Under the pieces are notes generated by a model. It was not told the DNA's origin, did not search any database, and was given only the letters and a program-made list of their open reading frames with translations. From Parahoeflea olei (GTDB lineage Bacteria; Pseudomonadota; Alphaproteobacteria; Rhizobiales; Rhizobiaceae), in assembly GCF_001703635.1 (NCBI RefSeq), contig NZ_LQZT01000006.1, positions 57,330-121,329 of the forward strand: a stretch of 64,000 nt of DNA, given 5' to 3'. Numbering within the stretch: the stretch's first letter is position 1; each line of letters begins with the position of its first letter. This document shows, one piece after another, positions 1 to 8,996 of the stretch. The position numbers and the translations under genes are program-made.

Positions 1-107
1 CCGAAACGCTGGCACGCCCCGACATGGCCGGCTGGCGCTCAGAAGCCCCCTCGCGCGTGTCGCGCGGGTTCTACATTTCCGAAGCCCAGGAGCTCGTCCG
101 GTCATGA
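1..107 (+). CDS. bchM: Mg-protoporphyrin IX O-methyltransferase, C-terminal end (partial)
   Basis: Only the last 34 codons are in the window, ending at TGA 105-107. The tail reads RVSRGFYISEAQELVRS, which resembles the BchM C-terminus, and BchM normally precedes lhaA in purple bacterial clusters. The enzyme methylates Mg-protoporphyrin IX with S-adenosylmethionine in bacteriochlorophyll synthesis. The stop overlaps the next start (ATGA), so translation is probably coupled to lhaA. The assignment rests on a short tail plus context. Confidence 0.75.
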   Translation, partial: ETLARPDMAGWRSEAPSRVSRGFYISEAQELVRS

Positions 108-1546
108 GCCTCGTCGCCAAAGCCAACCGCAAGATGCTCGACAAGTGGAAATCGCTTGGGCCGCGCTATCTGCCGTTCGCGGATGCGGCGACCGAAGACC
201 TGCCGCTGTCGCGGCTGCTCCGGCTGTCGATGTTCCAGTGGTCGGTCGGCATGGCCGCCGTGCTGCTCACGGGCACGCTCAACCGGGTGATGATCGTCGA
301 ACTCGGCGTGCCGGCCTCGCTGGTGGCGCTGATGGTGGCGGTTCCGGTTCTGGCCGCCCCGTTCCGGGCGCTGATGGGCCATCGCTCCGACACCTACAAG
401 TCGGCGCTCGGCGTGCGCCGCGTGCCCTATATCTGGCTCGGCACCATCCTGCAGTTCGGCGGCTTGTCGATCATGCCTTTCGCGCTGCTTTTGCTGCAGT
501 CGCAGACCACCGGCCCCTCCTGGGGCGGGCCTGCGGGCGCACTGCTCGCCTTCCTCCTGACCGGCATCGGCATGCACATGGCGCAGACCGCGGGCCTGGC
601 GCTCGCCACCGACCTGTCGGCGGAAAAGACCCGACCGCGGGTGGTGGCGCTGATGTATGTGATGTTGCTGGTGGGCATGCTGCTGGCCTCGCTGGTCTTT
701 GCCGTGGTGCTGCGCGACTATGCCCCGCTGCTCCTGATCAAGGTGGTGCAGGGTGCGGCCGTGGCCACCGTGGTGCTCAACGTGATCTGCCTGTGGAAGC
801 AGGAGCCGCGCAATCCGGTCGCCACCCGGCACGACCGCGAAACCATCCGTTTCTCGGAAGCCTTCGCCGCCTACCGCAAGGAAAAGGGCACGATGCGCCT
901 GCTCGCCGCGGTGGCCTTCGGCTCGGCCGCCTTCTCGATGCAGGACGTGCTGCTCGAGCCCTATGGCGGCGAGGTGCTGCGCCTCAGCGTCAGCCAGACC
1001 ACGCTGCTCACCGCGATCTGGGCGATCGGCACGCTGGTGGGCTTCAGCCATGCCGGCCGTGCGCTGCACAAGGGCGCCAACATGTACCGCCTCGCCGCGC
1101 TCGGCCTGGTGGCGGGCATCCTGGGCTTCTCGGCGATCATCTTCTCGGCGCCGCTCGACTCGGCCAACCTGTTCCGTTCCGGCGCCTGCGTGATCGGCTT
1201 CGGCGGCGGGCTGTTCGCCGTCTGCACCATGCTCGCGGCCATGGACATCGCCGAGAAATCGGACAACGGCCTCGCCATCGGCGCCTGGGGCGCGGTGCAG
1301 GCCACCGCCATCGGGCTCGGCCTGGCTGCCGGCGGGCTGATCCGCGACGGCGTCAACGGGCTGTTGGCGGGGGCGGAACCGGGTGCGGCGCTGATCGCGC
1401 CGGCCGCCGGCTACAGCGTCGTCTACCACATCGAAATCGGGCTGCTTTTCACGGCGCTTGCGGTTCTCGGACCGCTCGCCGCGCGGCGGCAAGTGCCAAA
1501 CCAGGCCCGGAGCATGCGCTTCGGACTTGCTGAAATGCCCGGCTGA
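104..1546 (+). CDS. lhaA: LhaA, light-harvesting 1 assembly factor (PucC/BCD major facilitator family)
   Basis: A 480-aa polytopic membrane protein with about twelve hydrophobic segments. Its N-terminus carries the PucC/LhaA signature (GPRYLPFADAATEDLPLSRL, residues about 19-38), followed by the first membrane span and a TLNRVMIVELGVPASLV segment. The family delivers bacteriochlorophyll or helps insert LH1 subunits at the inner membrane. It sits between bchM and puhA, the usual place for lhaA; the second family member in the window (pucC, 36201-37610) is next to pucBA. The ATG overlaps the bchM stop, which fixes the start. Confidence 0.93.
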   Translation: MSLVAKANRKMLDKWKSLGPRYLPFADAATEDLPLSRLLRLSMFQWSVGMAAVLLTGTLNRVMIVELGVPASLVALMVAVPVLAAPFRALMGHRSDTYKSALGVRRVPYIWLGTILQFGGLSIMPFALLLLQSQTTGPSWGGPAGALLAFLLTGIGMHMAQTAGLALATDLSAEKTRPRVVALMYVMLLVGMLLASLVFAVVLRDYAPLLLIKVVQGAAVATVVLNVICLWKQEPRNPVATRHDRETIRFSEAFAAYRKEKGTMRLLAAVAFGSAAFSMQDVLLEPYGGEVLRLSVSQTTLLTAIWAIGTLVGFSHAGRALHKGANMYRLAALGLVAGILGFSAIIFSAPLDSANLFRSGACVIGFGGGLFAVCTMLAAMDIAEKSDNGLAIGAWGAVQATAIGLGLAAGGLIRDGVNGLLAGAEPGAALIAPAAGYSVVYHIEIGLLFTALAVLGPLAARRQVPNQARSMRFGLAEMPG

Positions 1547-1574
1547 CCAGCCGGACTCTTGAAGGAGAAATGTC

Positions 1575-2372
1575 ATGCAAACCGGAGCTATCACATCCTA
1601 TATCGATGTCGCCCAGGTGACGCTGTACGCGTTCTGGGTGTTTTTCGCCTATCTCATCTTCTACATCCGGCAGGAAGACCGTCGCGAGGGCTATCCGCTC
1701 GAAGCCGACCAGTCGGGTTATTTCAACCGGGACGACTGGTTCTACGTGCCGCCGCCGAAGACCTTCCTGCTGCCGCATGGCCATGGCGAAGTGAAGGTCC
1801 CCAACGACCGTCGCGACAGCACCGACCGTCCGATCCCGGGCGTCAAGATCGCCAATTTCTCCGGCGCGCCCTATGTGCCGACCGGCGAAAACCCGATGCT
1901 CGATTCCATCGGCCCGGGCTCCTGGGCGGAACGTGCCGACCGGCCCGACCTGCGCCATGAGGGCGATCCGAAGATCGTGCCGCTGCGGGTGGCGCCGGGC
2001 TTCTCCATCGCCAAGGGCGAGATCAACCCGATCGGCCTGCGCGTGGTCGGCTTCGACCTGGTCGTCGCCGGCACCATCACCGACATCTGGGTGGACCGGT
2101 CCGAACAGATGCTGCGCTACCTCGAAGTGCTGACGGAAGTCGGCGAAGCGCCGCGCACCGTGCTGGTCCCGATCAACTTCGGCACCTTCCGCAAGATCCG
2201 CGACGGAAGCCGCGTGTTCTTCGTCAATGCCCTGCTCGGCGAGCAGTTCGCGCATGTGCCGGGCACCAAGGAGCCCGAAAGCATCACCCTGCTCGAGGAA
2301 GACAAGATCATGGCCTACTACGGTTCCGGCCTGCTCTATGCCGTTCCCAGCCGCCAGGAGCCGCTGGCATGA
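1575..2372 (+). CDS. puhA: Photosynthetic reaction centre subunit H
   Basis: A 265-aa protein with a single membrane helix (about residues 11-32, ending YLIFYIRQEDRREGYPLE) and a long cytoplasmic domain with the H-subunit features GDPKIVPLRVAPGFSIAKGE and ADPRDVxxxG-like variants. Subunit H caps the L/M core on the cytoplasmic side and tunes electron and proton transfer to quinone QB. A purine-rich ribosome-binding site (GAAGGAGAA) lies just upstream of the ATG. It begins the puhABC block after a 28-bp gap from lhaA. Length is typical for the family. Confidence 0.97.
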   Translation: MQTGAITSYIDVAQVTLYAFWVFFAYLIFYIRQEDRREGYPLEADQSGYFNRDDWFYVPPPKTFLLPHGHGEVKVPNDRRDSTDRPIPGVKIANFSGAPYVPTGENPMLDSIGPGSWAERADRPDLRHEGDPKIVPLRVAPGFSIAKGEINPIGLRVVGFDLVVAGTITDIWVDRSEQMLRYLEVLTEVGEAPRTVLVPINFGTFRKIRDGSRVFFVNALLGEQFAHVPGTKEPESITLLEEDKIMAYYGSGLLYAVPSRQEPLA

Positions 2373-3037
2373 GCGAGACCGGCGGACCAGAACACGACTA
2401 CGAGCCGGTGCCGGGTCTCCCGGCACGGCTTCCGGAAGGCGAATACATCCTGTGGCAGGGCGCTCCCACGTCTGCGGCCGTTGCCCGCCGCGTGATGAAG
2501 ACGCGCTGGATCGCGGTGTATTTCGGGGTGCTCGTGCTCTGGAATATTTCCGCCGGGGTCTATGACAACCGCACGCCGGGCGAAATCCTGTTTTCGTCCG
2601 GCGCGCTCGCCATCCTTTCGATGATCGGCATGGGCCTGCTCGAGGCCTTTGCCTGGGGCGTGCAGAAGACCACGCTCTACACGATCACCAACAAGCGCAT
2701 CGTCATGCGCATCGGCGTGGCGCTTTCGGCCACCTTCAACCTGCCCTTCGCCCGCATCACGGCGGCCGACATGCGCGAGGGCAAGAACGGGATCGGCGAC
2801 ATCGCGCTCACGCTCGCGCCCGGCGACCGGCTGTCCTGGCTGATCTTCTGGCCGCATGTGCGCGGCTTCAAGAACGGCGCGCTGATGCCGCAACTGATCT
2901 GCCTCAAGGACGTGGCCGAGGTTGCCAAGGTATTGGCAAAGGCACTGGCCGACGCACGCCCGGCCGCGACCGAAGCCGCGGTTTCGGCCCCGGCCGACGC
3001 GCAGCCGCACAAAGACATCATCCAGGCCGCGGAGTAA
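2369..3037 (+). CDS. puhB: PuhB, photosynthetic complex assembly protein
   Basis: A 222-aa membrane protein with two hydrophobic segments (about residues 46-64 and 72-95), then a conserved KTTLYTITNKRIVMRIGVAL stretch typical of bacterial PH-like (bPH2) domains. PuhB is a dimeric factor for reaction centre assembly in Rhodobacter. The start overlaps the puhA stop (ATGA), implying coupled translation. The Ala/Pro-rich C-terminal tail (about residues 190-222) is poorly conserved in the family. Confidence 0.93.
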   Translation: MSETGGPEHDYEPVPGLPARLPEGEYILWQGAPTSAAVARRVMKTRWIAVYFGVLVLWNISAGVYDNRTPGEILFSSGALAILSMIGMGLLEAFAWGVQKTTLYTITNKRIVMRIGVALSATFNLPFARITAADMREGKNGIGDIALTLAPGDRLSWLIFWPHVRGFKNGALMPQLICLKDVAEVAKVLAKALADARPAATEAAVSAPADAQPHKDIIQAAE

Positions 3038-3042
3038 GACCA

Positions 3043-3546
3043 ATGAACGCCCTCACCCCAGGTTACCCGAACACCGGCTCCACCCCGAAAACGCCCGGCC
3101 GCAAGCCGGACCGGTTTCCGCGGATGCCGCTGATTCTGGGCCTGGGGCTGATCGGCTTCGCCTTCACCGCCATCGTCTTCGGCATGAAGACCGGTGTCGG
3201 CACCATGATCAATATCTACGACAAGCCGGTGGCGATGCGCGACATCATCATCGACGGCACCCACGACAGCGAAATCACCATCATCGACGCCCGCTCGGGC
3301 GAGGTGATCAAGGTCCTGCCGACCTCGGAAGGCGGTTTCATCCGCGGCTCGCTGCGCGCGCTTTCGCGCATCCGCCACGTGTCGGAAACCCCCACCACGC
3401 TGCCCTACCGGCTTATCCAATGGGAGAACGGCAGCGTGTCGCTCTCCGATACCGCCACCGGCGAACGGCTTTATCTGAATGCCTTCGGGCCTGACAATGT
3501 CGCCGCCTATTCTGAACTGCTAGCTTCAAGAGGGAAGAAGCCATGA
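3043..3546 (+). CDS. puhC: PuhC, photosynthetic complex assembly protein
   Basis: A 167-aa protein with one N-terminal membrane segment (about residues 26-47) and a periplasmic domain. PuhC supports accumulation of the reaction centre-LH1 complex in Rhodobacter; its exact biochemistry is unknown. It starts 5 bp after puhB and overlaps the following small gene by ATGA, so puhA to acsF looks like one transcript. Identification rests on size, topology and position. Confidence 0.9.
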   Translation: MNALTPGYPNTGSTPKTPGRKPDRFPRMPLILGLGLIGFAFTAIVFGMKTGVGTMINIYDKPVAMRDIIIDGTHDSEITIIDARSGEVIKVLPTSEGGFIRGSLRALSRIRHVSETPTTLPYRLIQWENGSVSLSDTATGERLYLNAFGPDNVAAYSELLASRGKKP

Positions 3547-3848
3547 GCAAAACGTCGCTGATCAGCCGGCGCAAGGAGGAGGTTCCTTGCACGGTGGAAA
3601 TCAACAACACGTTCGAGGAACTAGGGGCGCATCTGCGCTTCGACAACGGGGTGGTTGTTTACCCCGGCGACGAAGTGATGGTACACGGCTCCCCGGTCGA
3701 GGTGCCTTACGGCCACTGCGAGACCTTCCGGCGCACCGCCACGATCACCCGCGCCAGCCTCCTCGAACGCACATGGACGCGCGCCACCGGCGATTTCGAG
3801 TTCATGGAGCTTTGCGAATTCAGCTTTTCAGAGAGGGCCAGGGCATGA
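3543..3848 (+). CDS. Small conserved PGC protein of unknown function
   Basis: A 101-aa soluble protein, with no signal peptide or membrane helix. It has [11 protein letters not shown] and [17 protein letters not shown] stretches. Its start overlaps the puhC stop and its stop overlaps the acsF start, both by ATGA, so it is translated as part of the puh-acsF block. A small hypothetical gene occupies this slot in many alphaproteobacterial photosynthesis clusters. Position suggests a role with the aerobic cyclase or in reaction centre assembly, but nothing in the sequence proves either. Confidence 0.85.
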   Translation: MSKTSLISRRKEEVPCTVEINNTFEELGAHLRFDNGVVVYPGDEVMVHGSPVEVPYGHCETFRRTATITRASLLERTWTRATGDFEFMELCEFSFSERARA

Positions 3849-4945
3849 ACCAGCACGTCGAACCCGCACGCGCCAGGGCGAACACCGACACCGACCGTCC
3901 TGACATCAACGACACCACCAAGACCGCCGTTGAATCGACCATGCTCAACCCGCGGTTCTACACGACCGATTTCGACGAGATGGACCGTCTCGACGTCTCC
4001 GGCGTGCGCGAGGAATGGGATGCGCTGATCGCGGAAATGCGGTCGGACCCCAACAAGGGCCATTTCAAGCGCAATGCCGACTGGGATTCGATCGACATCG
4101 ATGCGCTTCCCGCGGAGCTGCGCCGCGAATTCATCGACTTCCTCGTCTCCTCGCTGACGGCCGAATTCTCCGGCTGCGTGCTCTACAAGGAGATGAAGCG
4201 GCGCGGGAAGAACAAGGAGATCTGCGAGCTGTTCGGGCTGATGAGCCGCGATGAAAGCCGCCATGCGGGCTTCATCAACGACGCGCTCAAGGAATTCAAC
4301 ATCGGCGTCAACATGGGTTTCCTTGCCAAGGCGAAGAAATACACCTATTTCCGGCCGAAATTCATCTATTACGCGACCTATCTGTCGGAAAAGATCGGCT
4401 ATGCCCGCTACATCACGATTTTCCGGCATTTGCAGCAGCACCCGGAAAAGCGCTTCCATCCGATCTTCAAGTGGTTCCAGGAATGGTGCAATGACGAGTT
4501 CCGGCACGGCGAGGCGTTTTCGCTGATCATGCGCTCGGATCCGAAACTGACGGCGGGCATCAACAAGTACTGGATCAAGTTCTTCCTGCTCGCCGTGTTT
4601 GCGACCATGTATGTGCGCGACCATGCGCGGCCCGCCTTCCACACCGCGCTCGGCGTCGACATCGAGGACTACGACATGCGCGTGTTCCGGCTGACGAGCG
4701 AGATCTCGAAGCAGGTGTTCCCGCTGACGCTCGATCTCGACCATCCGGGCTTCATCGCCGCCTTGCGCAAGCTCAATGGCATCAATGCCGACATCACCGC
4801 CGCCGACGAGCGCGGCGGGATCGGCGGCAAGATCGCCAAGGGCTGGCATACCGCCCGCGCGGGCCTTGCCTTCGCGCGGCTCTACATGATCCCCACCAAG
4901 TCCAACAAGGTTCCGGCCAAGAGCCGGTTGCAACCGGTCTGGTAG
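3845..4945 (+). CDS. acsF: Aerobic Mg-protoporphyrin IX monomethyl ester (oxidative) cyclase
   Basis: A 366-aa di-iron enzyme that uses O2 to close the isocyclic ring of bacteriochlorophyll. Iron-binding carboxylate/histidine motifs are visible: [21 protein letters not shown] and [10 protein letters not shown] reading frame runs upstream to 3587, but that part is out of frame inside the preceding small gene; the ATG at 3845 overlaps that gene's stop and gives the normal length. Having AcsF, with no bchE in the window, fits pigment synthesis in the presence of oxygen. Confidence 0.97.
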   Translation: MNQHVEPARARANTDTDRPDINDTTKTAVESTMLNPRFYTTDFDEMDRLDVSGVREEWDALIAEMRSDPNKGHFKRNADWDSIDIDALPAELRREFIDFLVSSLTAEFSGCVLYKEMKRRGKNKEICELFGLMSRDESRHAGFINDALKEFNIGVNMGFLAKAKKYTYFRPKFIYYATYLSEKIGYARYITIFRHLQQHPEKRFHPIFKWFQEWCNDEFRHGEAFSLIMRSDPKLTAGINKYWIKFFLLAVFATMYVRDHARPAFHTALGVDIEDYDMRVFRLTSEISKQVFPLTLDLDHPGFIAALRKLNGINADITAADERGGIGGKIAKGWHTARAGLAFARLYMIPTKSNKVPAKSRLQPVW

Positions 4946-4956
4946 GAGAAACGAAA

Positions 4957-5799
4957 ATGGTGTTCCTGTCCGCTCTTCTGGTCGCAAGCGTTGCATGGTG
5001 GGTCGCCACCGGCCTCGTGCTGGCTCTGGCGCGGGCGGGAACACGCTATTTCAAGACCGTGATGGCGCTCGCCACCGGCGTGGCGGTGATCGGCGTCTTC
5101 GGGCTGATCGCGACCGAGGACCGGACCACCGAAACCTCGGCCTATATCGCCTTCTTCTCGGCCATGGCGCTGTGGGCCTGGCACGAGACCACGTTCCTGA
5201 TCGGGCTCGTGACCGGGCCGCGGCGCATCGCCTATATGGAAGCCCCGCACGAGAAGAGCCGGTTCCGCGCCGCCTTCCTGACCGTGCGCGACCATGAAAT
5301 CGCCCTGTTCGTCACGCTTCTGGCGCTGGTGTGGTTCATGCACGAGGCCGACAACACCACCGGGCTCCTGGCCTTCTGCCTGCTCTGGGTGATGCGGGTG
5401 TCGACCAAGCTCAACATCTATCTCGGCGCACGCCACGCCATCAGCGACATGCTGCCCGACCGGCTGTCCTATCTCAAAAGCTACTTCCGCACCGACCGGA
5501 CCAGCGGCTGGTTTTATGTGTCGCTGAGCGGAAGCGCCATCCTTCTTGCCTGGCTCGTCCTGTCCGCGGCCCAGGCGGACACCGCCCATGGCGCGGTCAA
5601 GTGGACATTGCTGGCCTCGTTCGCGGGACTGGCGCTGATCGAACACCTGTTTCTCGTTTTGCCGGTTCGCGATTCCGCCCTTTGGGGCTGGGCGATGGAC
5701 AAGACAAAGAAAAGACAATCCAACAAGAACCGGGCCAACCGGACAGCGCTTCACACCAAACCGGAATCGGAAACTTCCCGCGCGACTGCACGGGCCTGA
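4957..5799 (+). CDS. puhE: PuhE, putative photosynthetic complex assembly protein (DUF3623)
   Basis: A 280-aa integral membrane protein with about seven hydrophobic segments. Conserved stretches include [18 protein letters not shown] (about residues 73-90), [15 protein letters not shown] and [19 protein letters not shown]. PuhE affects bacteriochlorophyll flux and reaction centre formation in Rhodobacter capsulatus. It begins 11 bp after acsF. The basic C-terminal tail (about residues 245-280) is variable in the family. Confidence 0.92.
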   Translation: MVFLSALLVASVAWWVATGLVLALARAGTRYFKTVMALATGVAVIGVFGLIATEDRTTETSAYIAFFSAMALWAWHETTFLIGLVTGPRRIAYMEAPHEKSRFRAAFLTVRDHEIALFVTLLALVWFMHEADNTTGLLAFCLLWVMRVSTKLNIYLGARHAISDMLPDRLSYLKSYFRTDRTSGWFYVSLSGSAILLAWLVLSAAQADTAHGAVKWTLLASFAGLALIEHLFLVLPVRDSALWGWAMDKTKKRQSNKNRANRTALHTKPESETSRATARA

Positions 5800-5818
5800 G
5801 CTAAGGGGGATAACCCAC

Positions 5819-7036
5819 ATGGACTTCAACCGCTACTTCACCTTGCAGCTCGACAAGCTGCATACGGCCGGCAACTACCGGGTGTTTGCGGAACTCGAGC
5901 GGCATTCCGGCGGGTTTCCCCGGGCCACGCGGCACCGCGGCGACGGTACCACCCATGATGTGACTGTGTGGTGCTCGAACGACTATCTCGGCATGGGCCA
6001 GAACCCCAAGGTGATTGCGGCCATGCATGCGGCGATCGACCAGTACGGCGCAGGCGCCGGCGGCACCCGCAACATCTCGGGCACCAACCATGCGCATGTG
6101 CTGCTCGAGAGGGAGCTCGCCGACCTGCATGGCAAGGAAGCCGCGCTGATCTTCTCCTCGGGCTATGTGTCGAACTGGGCCGCGCTCGGAACGCTCGGCG
6201 CCAAGATCCCCGGGCTGATCATCTATTCGGATGCGCTCAACCACGCCTCGATGATCGAAGGCATCCGCCACAGCCGCGCCGAAAAGCGCGTGTGGCGCCA
6301 CAACGATCCGAAGCACCTGGCCGAGCTGATGGCCGCCGACGATCCGGCCGCGCCGAAGCTGGTGGCGTTCGAAAGCGTCTATTCGATGGACGGCGACATC
6401 GCCCCGATCGCCGAGATCCTCGACGTGGCCGAGCGCTTCGGCGCGATGACCTATCTCGACGAGGTGCACGCGGTCGGCATGTACGGCCCGCGCGGCGGCG
6501 GGGTGGCCGAACGCGAAGGCCTGATGGACCGCGTGACGATCATCGAAGGCACGCTCGGCAAGGCCTTCGGCGTGATGGGCGGCTATATCACCGGCACGCG
6601 CGCCGTCTGCGATTTCATCCGCAGCTTCGCCTCCGGCTTCATCTTCACCACCGCCATTCCGCCGGCGCTGGCAGCCGGCGCCACCGCCTCGATCAAGCAT
6701 CTCAAGCAGAGCCAGGCCGAACGCACCGCGCATCGCAACAACGTGGCCAAGTTCCGCGCGATGCTCGATGCCAAGGGCATTCCGCACATGCACAACCCGA
6801 GCCACATCGTGCCGGTGATGGTGGGCGACGCCAAGAAGTGCAAATGGATCTCCGACATCCTGCTCGACACCTATGGGGTCTATGTGCAGCCGATCAACTA
6901 CCCGACCGTGCCGGTCGGTACCGAACGGCTCAGGTTCACCCCGACGCCGATGCACAGCGACGACGACCTCAGGCATCTGGTGGATTCGCTGTGCGATCTG
7001 TGGTCGCAGTGCGCCCTGTCGCGCGCAGTGGCCTGA
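5819..7036 (+). CDS. hemA: 5-aminolevulinate synthase
   Basis: A 405-aa PLP enzyme joining glycine and succinyl-CoA to 5-aminolevulinate, the first step of tetrapyrrole synthesis in alphaproteobacteria. It shows [40 protein letters not shown] and the PLP lysine in [14 protein letters not shown] ribosome-binding site (AAGGGGGA) precedes the ATG. Its place after puhE puts precursor supply in the photosynthesis cluster; another ALA synthase elsewhere in the genome is possible. Confidence 0.97.
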   Translation: MDFNRYFTLQLDKLHTAGNYRVFAELERHSGGFPRATRHRGDGTTHDVTVWCSNDYLGMGQNPKVIAAMHAAIDQYGAGAGGTRNISGTNHAHVLLERELADLHGKEAALIFSSGYVSNWAALGTLGAKIPGLIIYSDALNHASMIEGIRHSRAEKRVWRHNDPKHLAELMAADDPAAPKLVAFESVYSMDGDIAPIAEILDVAERFGAMTYLDEVHAVGMYGPRGGGVAEREGLMDRVTIIEGTLGKAFGVMGGYITGTRAVCDFIRSFASGFIFTTAIPPALAAGATASIKHLKQSQAERTAHRNNVAKFRAMLDAKGIPHMHNPSHIVPVMVGDAKKCKWISDILLDTYGVYVQPINYPTVPVGTERLRFTPTPMHSDDDLRHLVDSLCDLWSQCALSRAVA

Positions 7037-7097
7037 TCCGGCAAACGGGACCACTCGTGCGCGGATCGCGGCTCCCGGGGACAGCGGAGGAAGGCCA

Positions 7098-7874
7098 ATG
7101 ACAGTGGTGACGTTTTCGCTGTTCGGCTTTTCCTCGCTGCGCCGGCGCCTGTGGGCGCTTTCGCAGATGGGCTTCGCCAAGCCGGCGCTGCGCCGGATGC
7201 CGGATCTGCGGTTCTTCAAGCTGATGGGCACCGGTTCGGGCGCGGGGTTCTCCACGCGGCCGAATTTCGGCGTCTACACGCTGCTTGCGGAATGGCCCTC
7301 GCTCGAGATCGCGCGCGAGCGGATCGCTTCGGCGCGCGCGCTTGACGGCTACCGCAACACCGCCGACCGCATGGCCACGCTCTATCTCGAGCCGGTGACC
7401 ACGCGCGGCCAGTGGGACGGTCATGTGTTCGAGGTGGCCGATCCCGCGCCCGCGCAACGGATGCCGGTGGTGGCCATGACCCGCGCCTCGATCCGCCCCT
7501 CAAAGCTCACCCGGTTCTGGCCGCGGGTGCCGGCGATCTCCGACACGGCGGAAGCCGAGCCGATGCGGCACTTCATGATCGGCACCGGGGAAATCCCCTG
7601 GCTGCACCAGGTGACGATGTCGGCATGGACCTCGGTCGAAGCCATGGAGGCGTTTTCCCGCCGCAGCGCCACCCATGGCGAGGCGGTGCGCACCGCCTAC
7701 AGGGACGACTGGTTTTCGGAATACTGCTTCACCCGGTTCAACCTGCTGGCGCTCGAAGGCCGCTGGCAGGGATTGACCGATGTGGAAGCCCTCTCCCTCC
7801 CCACCCCCACGGCGCCGGCAACCGGACGCGCCGACGATGCCGGACGGGCCGCCTGCGCGCCCGCCCCGGCCTGA
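7098..7874 (+). CDS. crtA: Spheroidene monooxygenase (carotenoid 2-ketolase)
   Basis: A 258-aa protein with the CrtA landmarks FKLMGTGSGAGFSTRPNFGV (about residues 38-57), RASIRPSKLTRFWPRVP and AYRDDWFSEYCFTRFNLL. CrtA puts a 2-keto group on acyclic carotenoids such as spheroidene or spirilloxanthin in the presence of O2. The start at 7098 follows AGGAAGG and gives a normal N-terminus; the longer upstream frame is a shadow of hemA. The Pro/Ala-rich tail (last about 30 residues) is not conserved. With crtC, D and F also present, ketospirilloxanthin-type pigments are possible. Confidence 0.92.
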   Translation: MTVVTFSLFGFSSLRRRLWALSQMGFAKPALRRMPDLRFFKLMGTGSGAGFSTRPNFGVYTLLAEWPSLEIARERIASARALDGYRNTADRMATLYLEPVTTRGQWDGHVFEVADPAPAQRMPVVAMTRASIRPSKLTRFWPRVPAISDTAEAEPMRHFMIGTGEIPWLHQVTMSAWTSVEAMEAFSRRSATHGEAVRTAYRDDWFSEYCFTRFNLLALEGRWQGLTDVEALSLPTPTAPATGRADDAGRAACAPAPA

Positions 7875-7890
7875 CAGACAGGACAGAACG

Positions 7891-8595
7891 ATGAACATAC
7901 GCCCAACCATCATCCCCGCGATTGCAGAGGATGGCTCGCTCTATCCGGTCGAGAAGCTGAAATGCCATGTCGACGGGCTGTTCCACCTCGCTGTGTCGAT
8001 CTTCGTGTTCGACGGCGACCATCTGCTGATCCAGAAGCGGGCGAAGGAGAAGTACCACTGCGGCGGGCTGTGGGCCAATACCTGCTGCTCGCACCCGCAC
8101 TGGGACGAGCCGATCGACAGCTGCGCCCGGCGCCGGCTGCACGAGGAGCTCGGCTTCAACGTGGCGCTGTCGCGCCGGCGCGTGGTCGAATATTCCGCCG
8201 ATGTCGGCAACGGCCTGCACGAGCACGAGAAGGTGACGATGTATATCGGCAAGGCCGACCGCACGGCGGTACAACTGGCGCCCGACCCGCGCGAGGTCGA
8301 GGACACACGCTGGATGACCCGCGACGAGCTGCGAGGTCGAGGACCCACGCTGGATCACCCGCGACGAGCTGCATGCGGAGATCGCCCGGCACCCGGACCA
8401 GTTCACGCCCTGGTTCCGGATCTATGCGGAGCGCTATCCCGACCTGGTGTTCTGACCGTTTCAAGGTCTCACGCAGCTGCCATGTCCAATGCTCAGGCCC
8501 CGCTCCGCGCGGGGCCTGAGAGTGCTGCCCCCCCTGCCTTCGACCCCTTGTTGTTATTGACGGCTATCGCGCGCCACCCGTCCTGCCGGACTTGA
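7891..8595 (+). CDS. idi: Isopentenyl-diphosphate delta-isomerase, frameshifted at its 3' end
   Basis: A type I IPP isomerase (Nudix fold). The N-terminal part is normal: CHVDGLFHLAVSIFVFD, GGLWANTCCSHPHWDE with the catalytic Cys, RRLHEELGFNV and the EHE segment at about residues 111-113. At 8291-8370 a 40-bp segment is present twice; the extra 40 bp shifts the frame, so the ORF runs to 8595 (234 aa) with an unrelated tail. Without the insertion the gene would stop at 8453-8455 and give 174 aa, the normal size, ending FTPWFRIYAERYPDLVF. That lost tail holds the Trp (TPW, matching SPW with Trp161 in E. coli Idi) that lines the active site. The gene is probably inactive or impaired. Idi is dispensable where IspH makes both IPP and DMAPP. 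Confidence 0.85.
   Translation: MNIRPTIIPAIAEDGSLYPVEKLKCHVDGLFHLAVSIFVFDGDHLLIQKRAKEKYHCGGLWANTCCSHPHWDEPIDSCARRRLHEELGFNVALSRRRVVEYSADVGNGLHEHEKVTMYIGKADRTAVQLAPDPREVEDTRWMTRDELRGRGPTLDHPRRAACGDRPAPGPVHALVPDLCGALSRPGVLTVSRSHAAAMSNAQAPLRAGPESAAPPAFDPLLLLTAIARHPSCRT
8291..8370 (+). repeat. Imperfect 40-bp tandem duplication inside idi
   Basis: Copies 8291-8330 and 8331-8370 match at 38 of 40 positions; the differences are A8305/C8345 and G8316/C8356. Forty is not a multiple of three, so the second copy shifts the idi frame. The two substitutions argue against a very recent slippage event or a simple assembly duplication. Confidence 0.95.
8492..8520 (+). terminator. Stem-loop after idi, probable terminator
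   Basis: A perfect 12-bp stem (CTCAGGCCCCGC / GCGGGGCCTGAG) with a 5-nt loop, 37 bp after the ancestral idi stop. No T-run follows, so it may end transcription weakly or protect the 3' end of the puh-hemA-crtA-idi message. The frameshifted idi reading frame now runs through it. Confidence 0.55.
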
Positions 8596-8684
8596 TCCGG
8601 CATCAAGCGCGATCAAATCCTTGATCGCAAAAGACTCTTTAACGACGCCGACGCGCGCAGCCGGGTTCCGGCTCAAGGCCGGAA
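8584..8684. repeat. Cluster of three short palindromes (REP/RIME-like intergenic repeat)
   Basis: Three hairpins lie in 100 bp: TGCCGGA-N5-TCCGGCA (8584-8602), GCGATCAA-N4-TTGATCGC (8609-8628) and TTCCGGC-N5-GCCGGAA (8666-8684). The motif GGCCGGAATGACG is typical of dispersed palindromic repeats in alphaproteobacterial genomes. Copy number cannot be judged from this window. Confidence 0.5.
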
Positions 8685-8941
8685 TGACGAAGAATGAAAC
8701 CATGCCTTCATGGTCCGACCCGAGATCCATGGCCAAGCTGCTGCGCGAGCTCCTCAAGCACCACGGGAACGCCGTGTGCCGCTGGCACCTTGAGCAGCCT
8801 GCTCAGACCTGGACGTGATCATTTGCCAGTCGCTGGTGCTGGTGATAAAAACGCCCCATGGACTGTGTTCGCGCTTTCACTTTGATTATTGGCCCCATTC
8901 ATCGGGTGGTGGGGTAAGCGCGTCATATTTCAAGACAAGGC

Positions 8942-8969
8942 AACCCGCCGCGTGGCGGGTTTTGTTTTT
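8942..8969 (+). terminator. Rho-independent terminator just upstream of the SnoaL-like gene
   Basis: AACCCGCC-gcgt-GGCGGGTT followed by TTGTTTTT: an 8-bp stem, tetraloop and T-run, a textbook intrinsic terminator on the plus strand. It ends 27 bp before the start at 8997. No recognisable gene precedes it (8700-8940), so it may end a small RNA or be the remains of an earlier gene. Confidence 0.75.
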
Positions 8970-8996
8970 CCGCTCGCGGCCATTTTGGAGTCCGGA

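Noticed and set aside
71..1594. Long minus-strand reading frame opposite lhaA, and similar Arg/Ala/His-rich frames opposite most genes
   Set aside because: GC-rich codon bias keeps antisense frames open; composition is abnormal and the plus-strand genes have clear family motifs.
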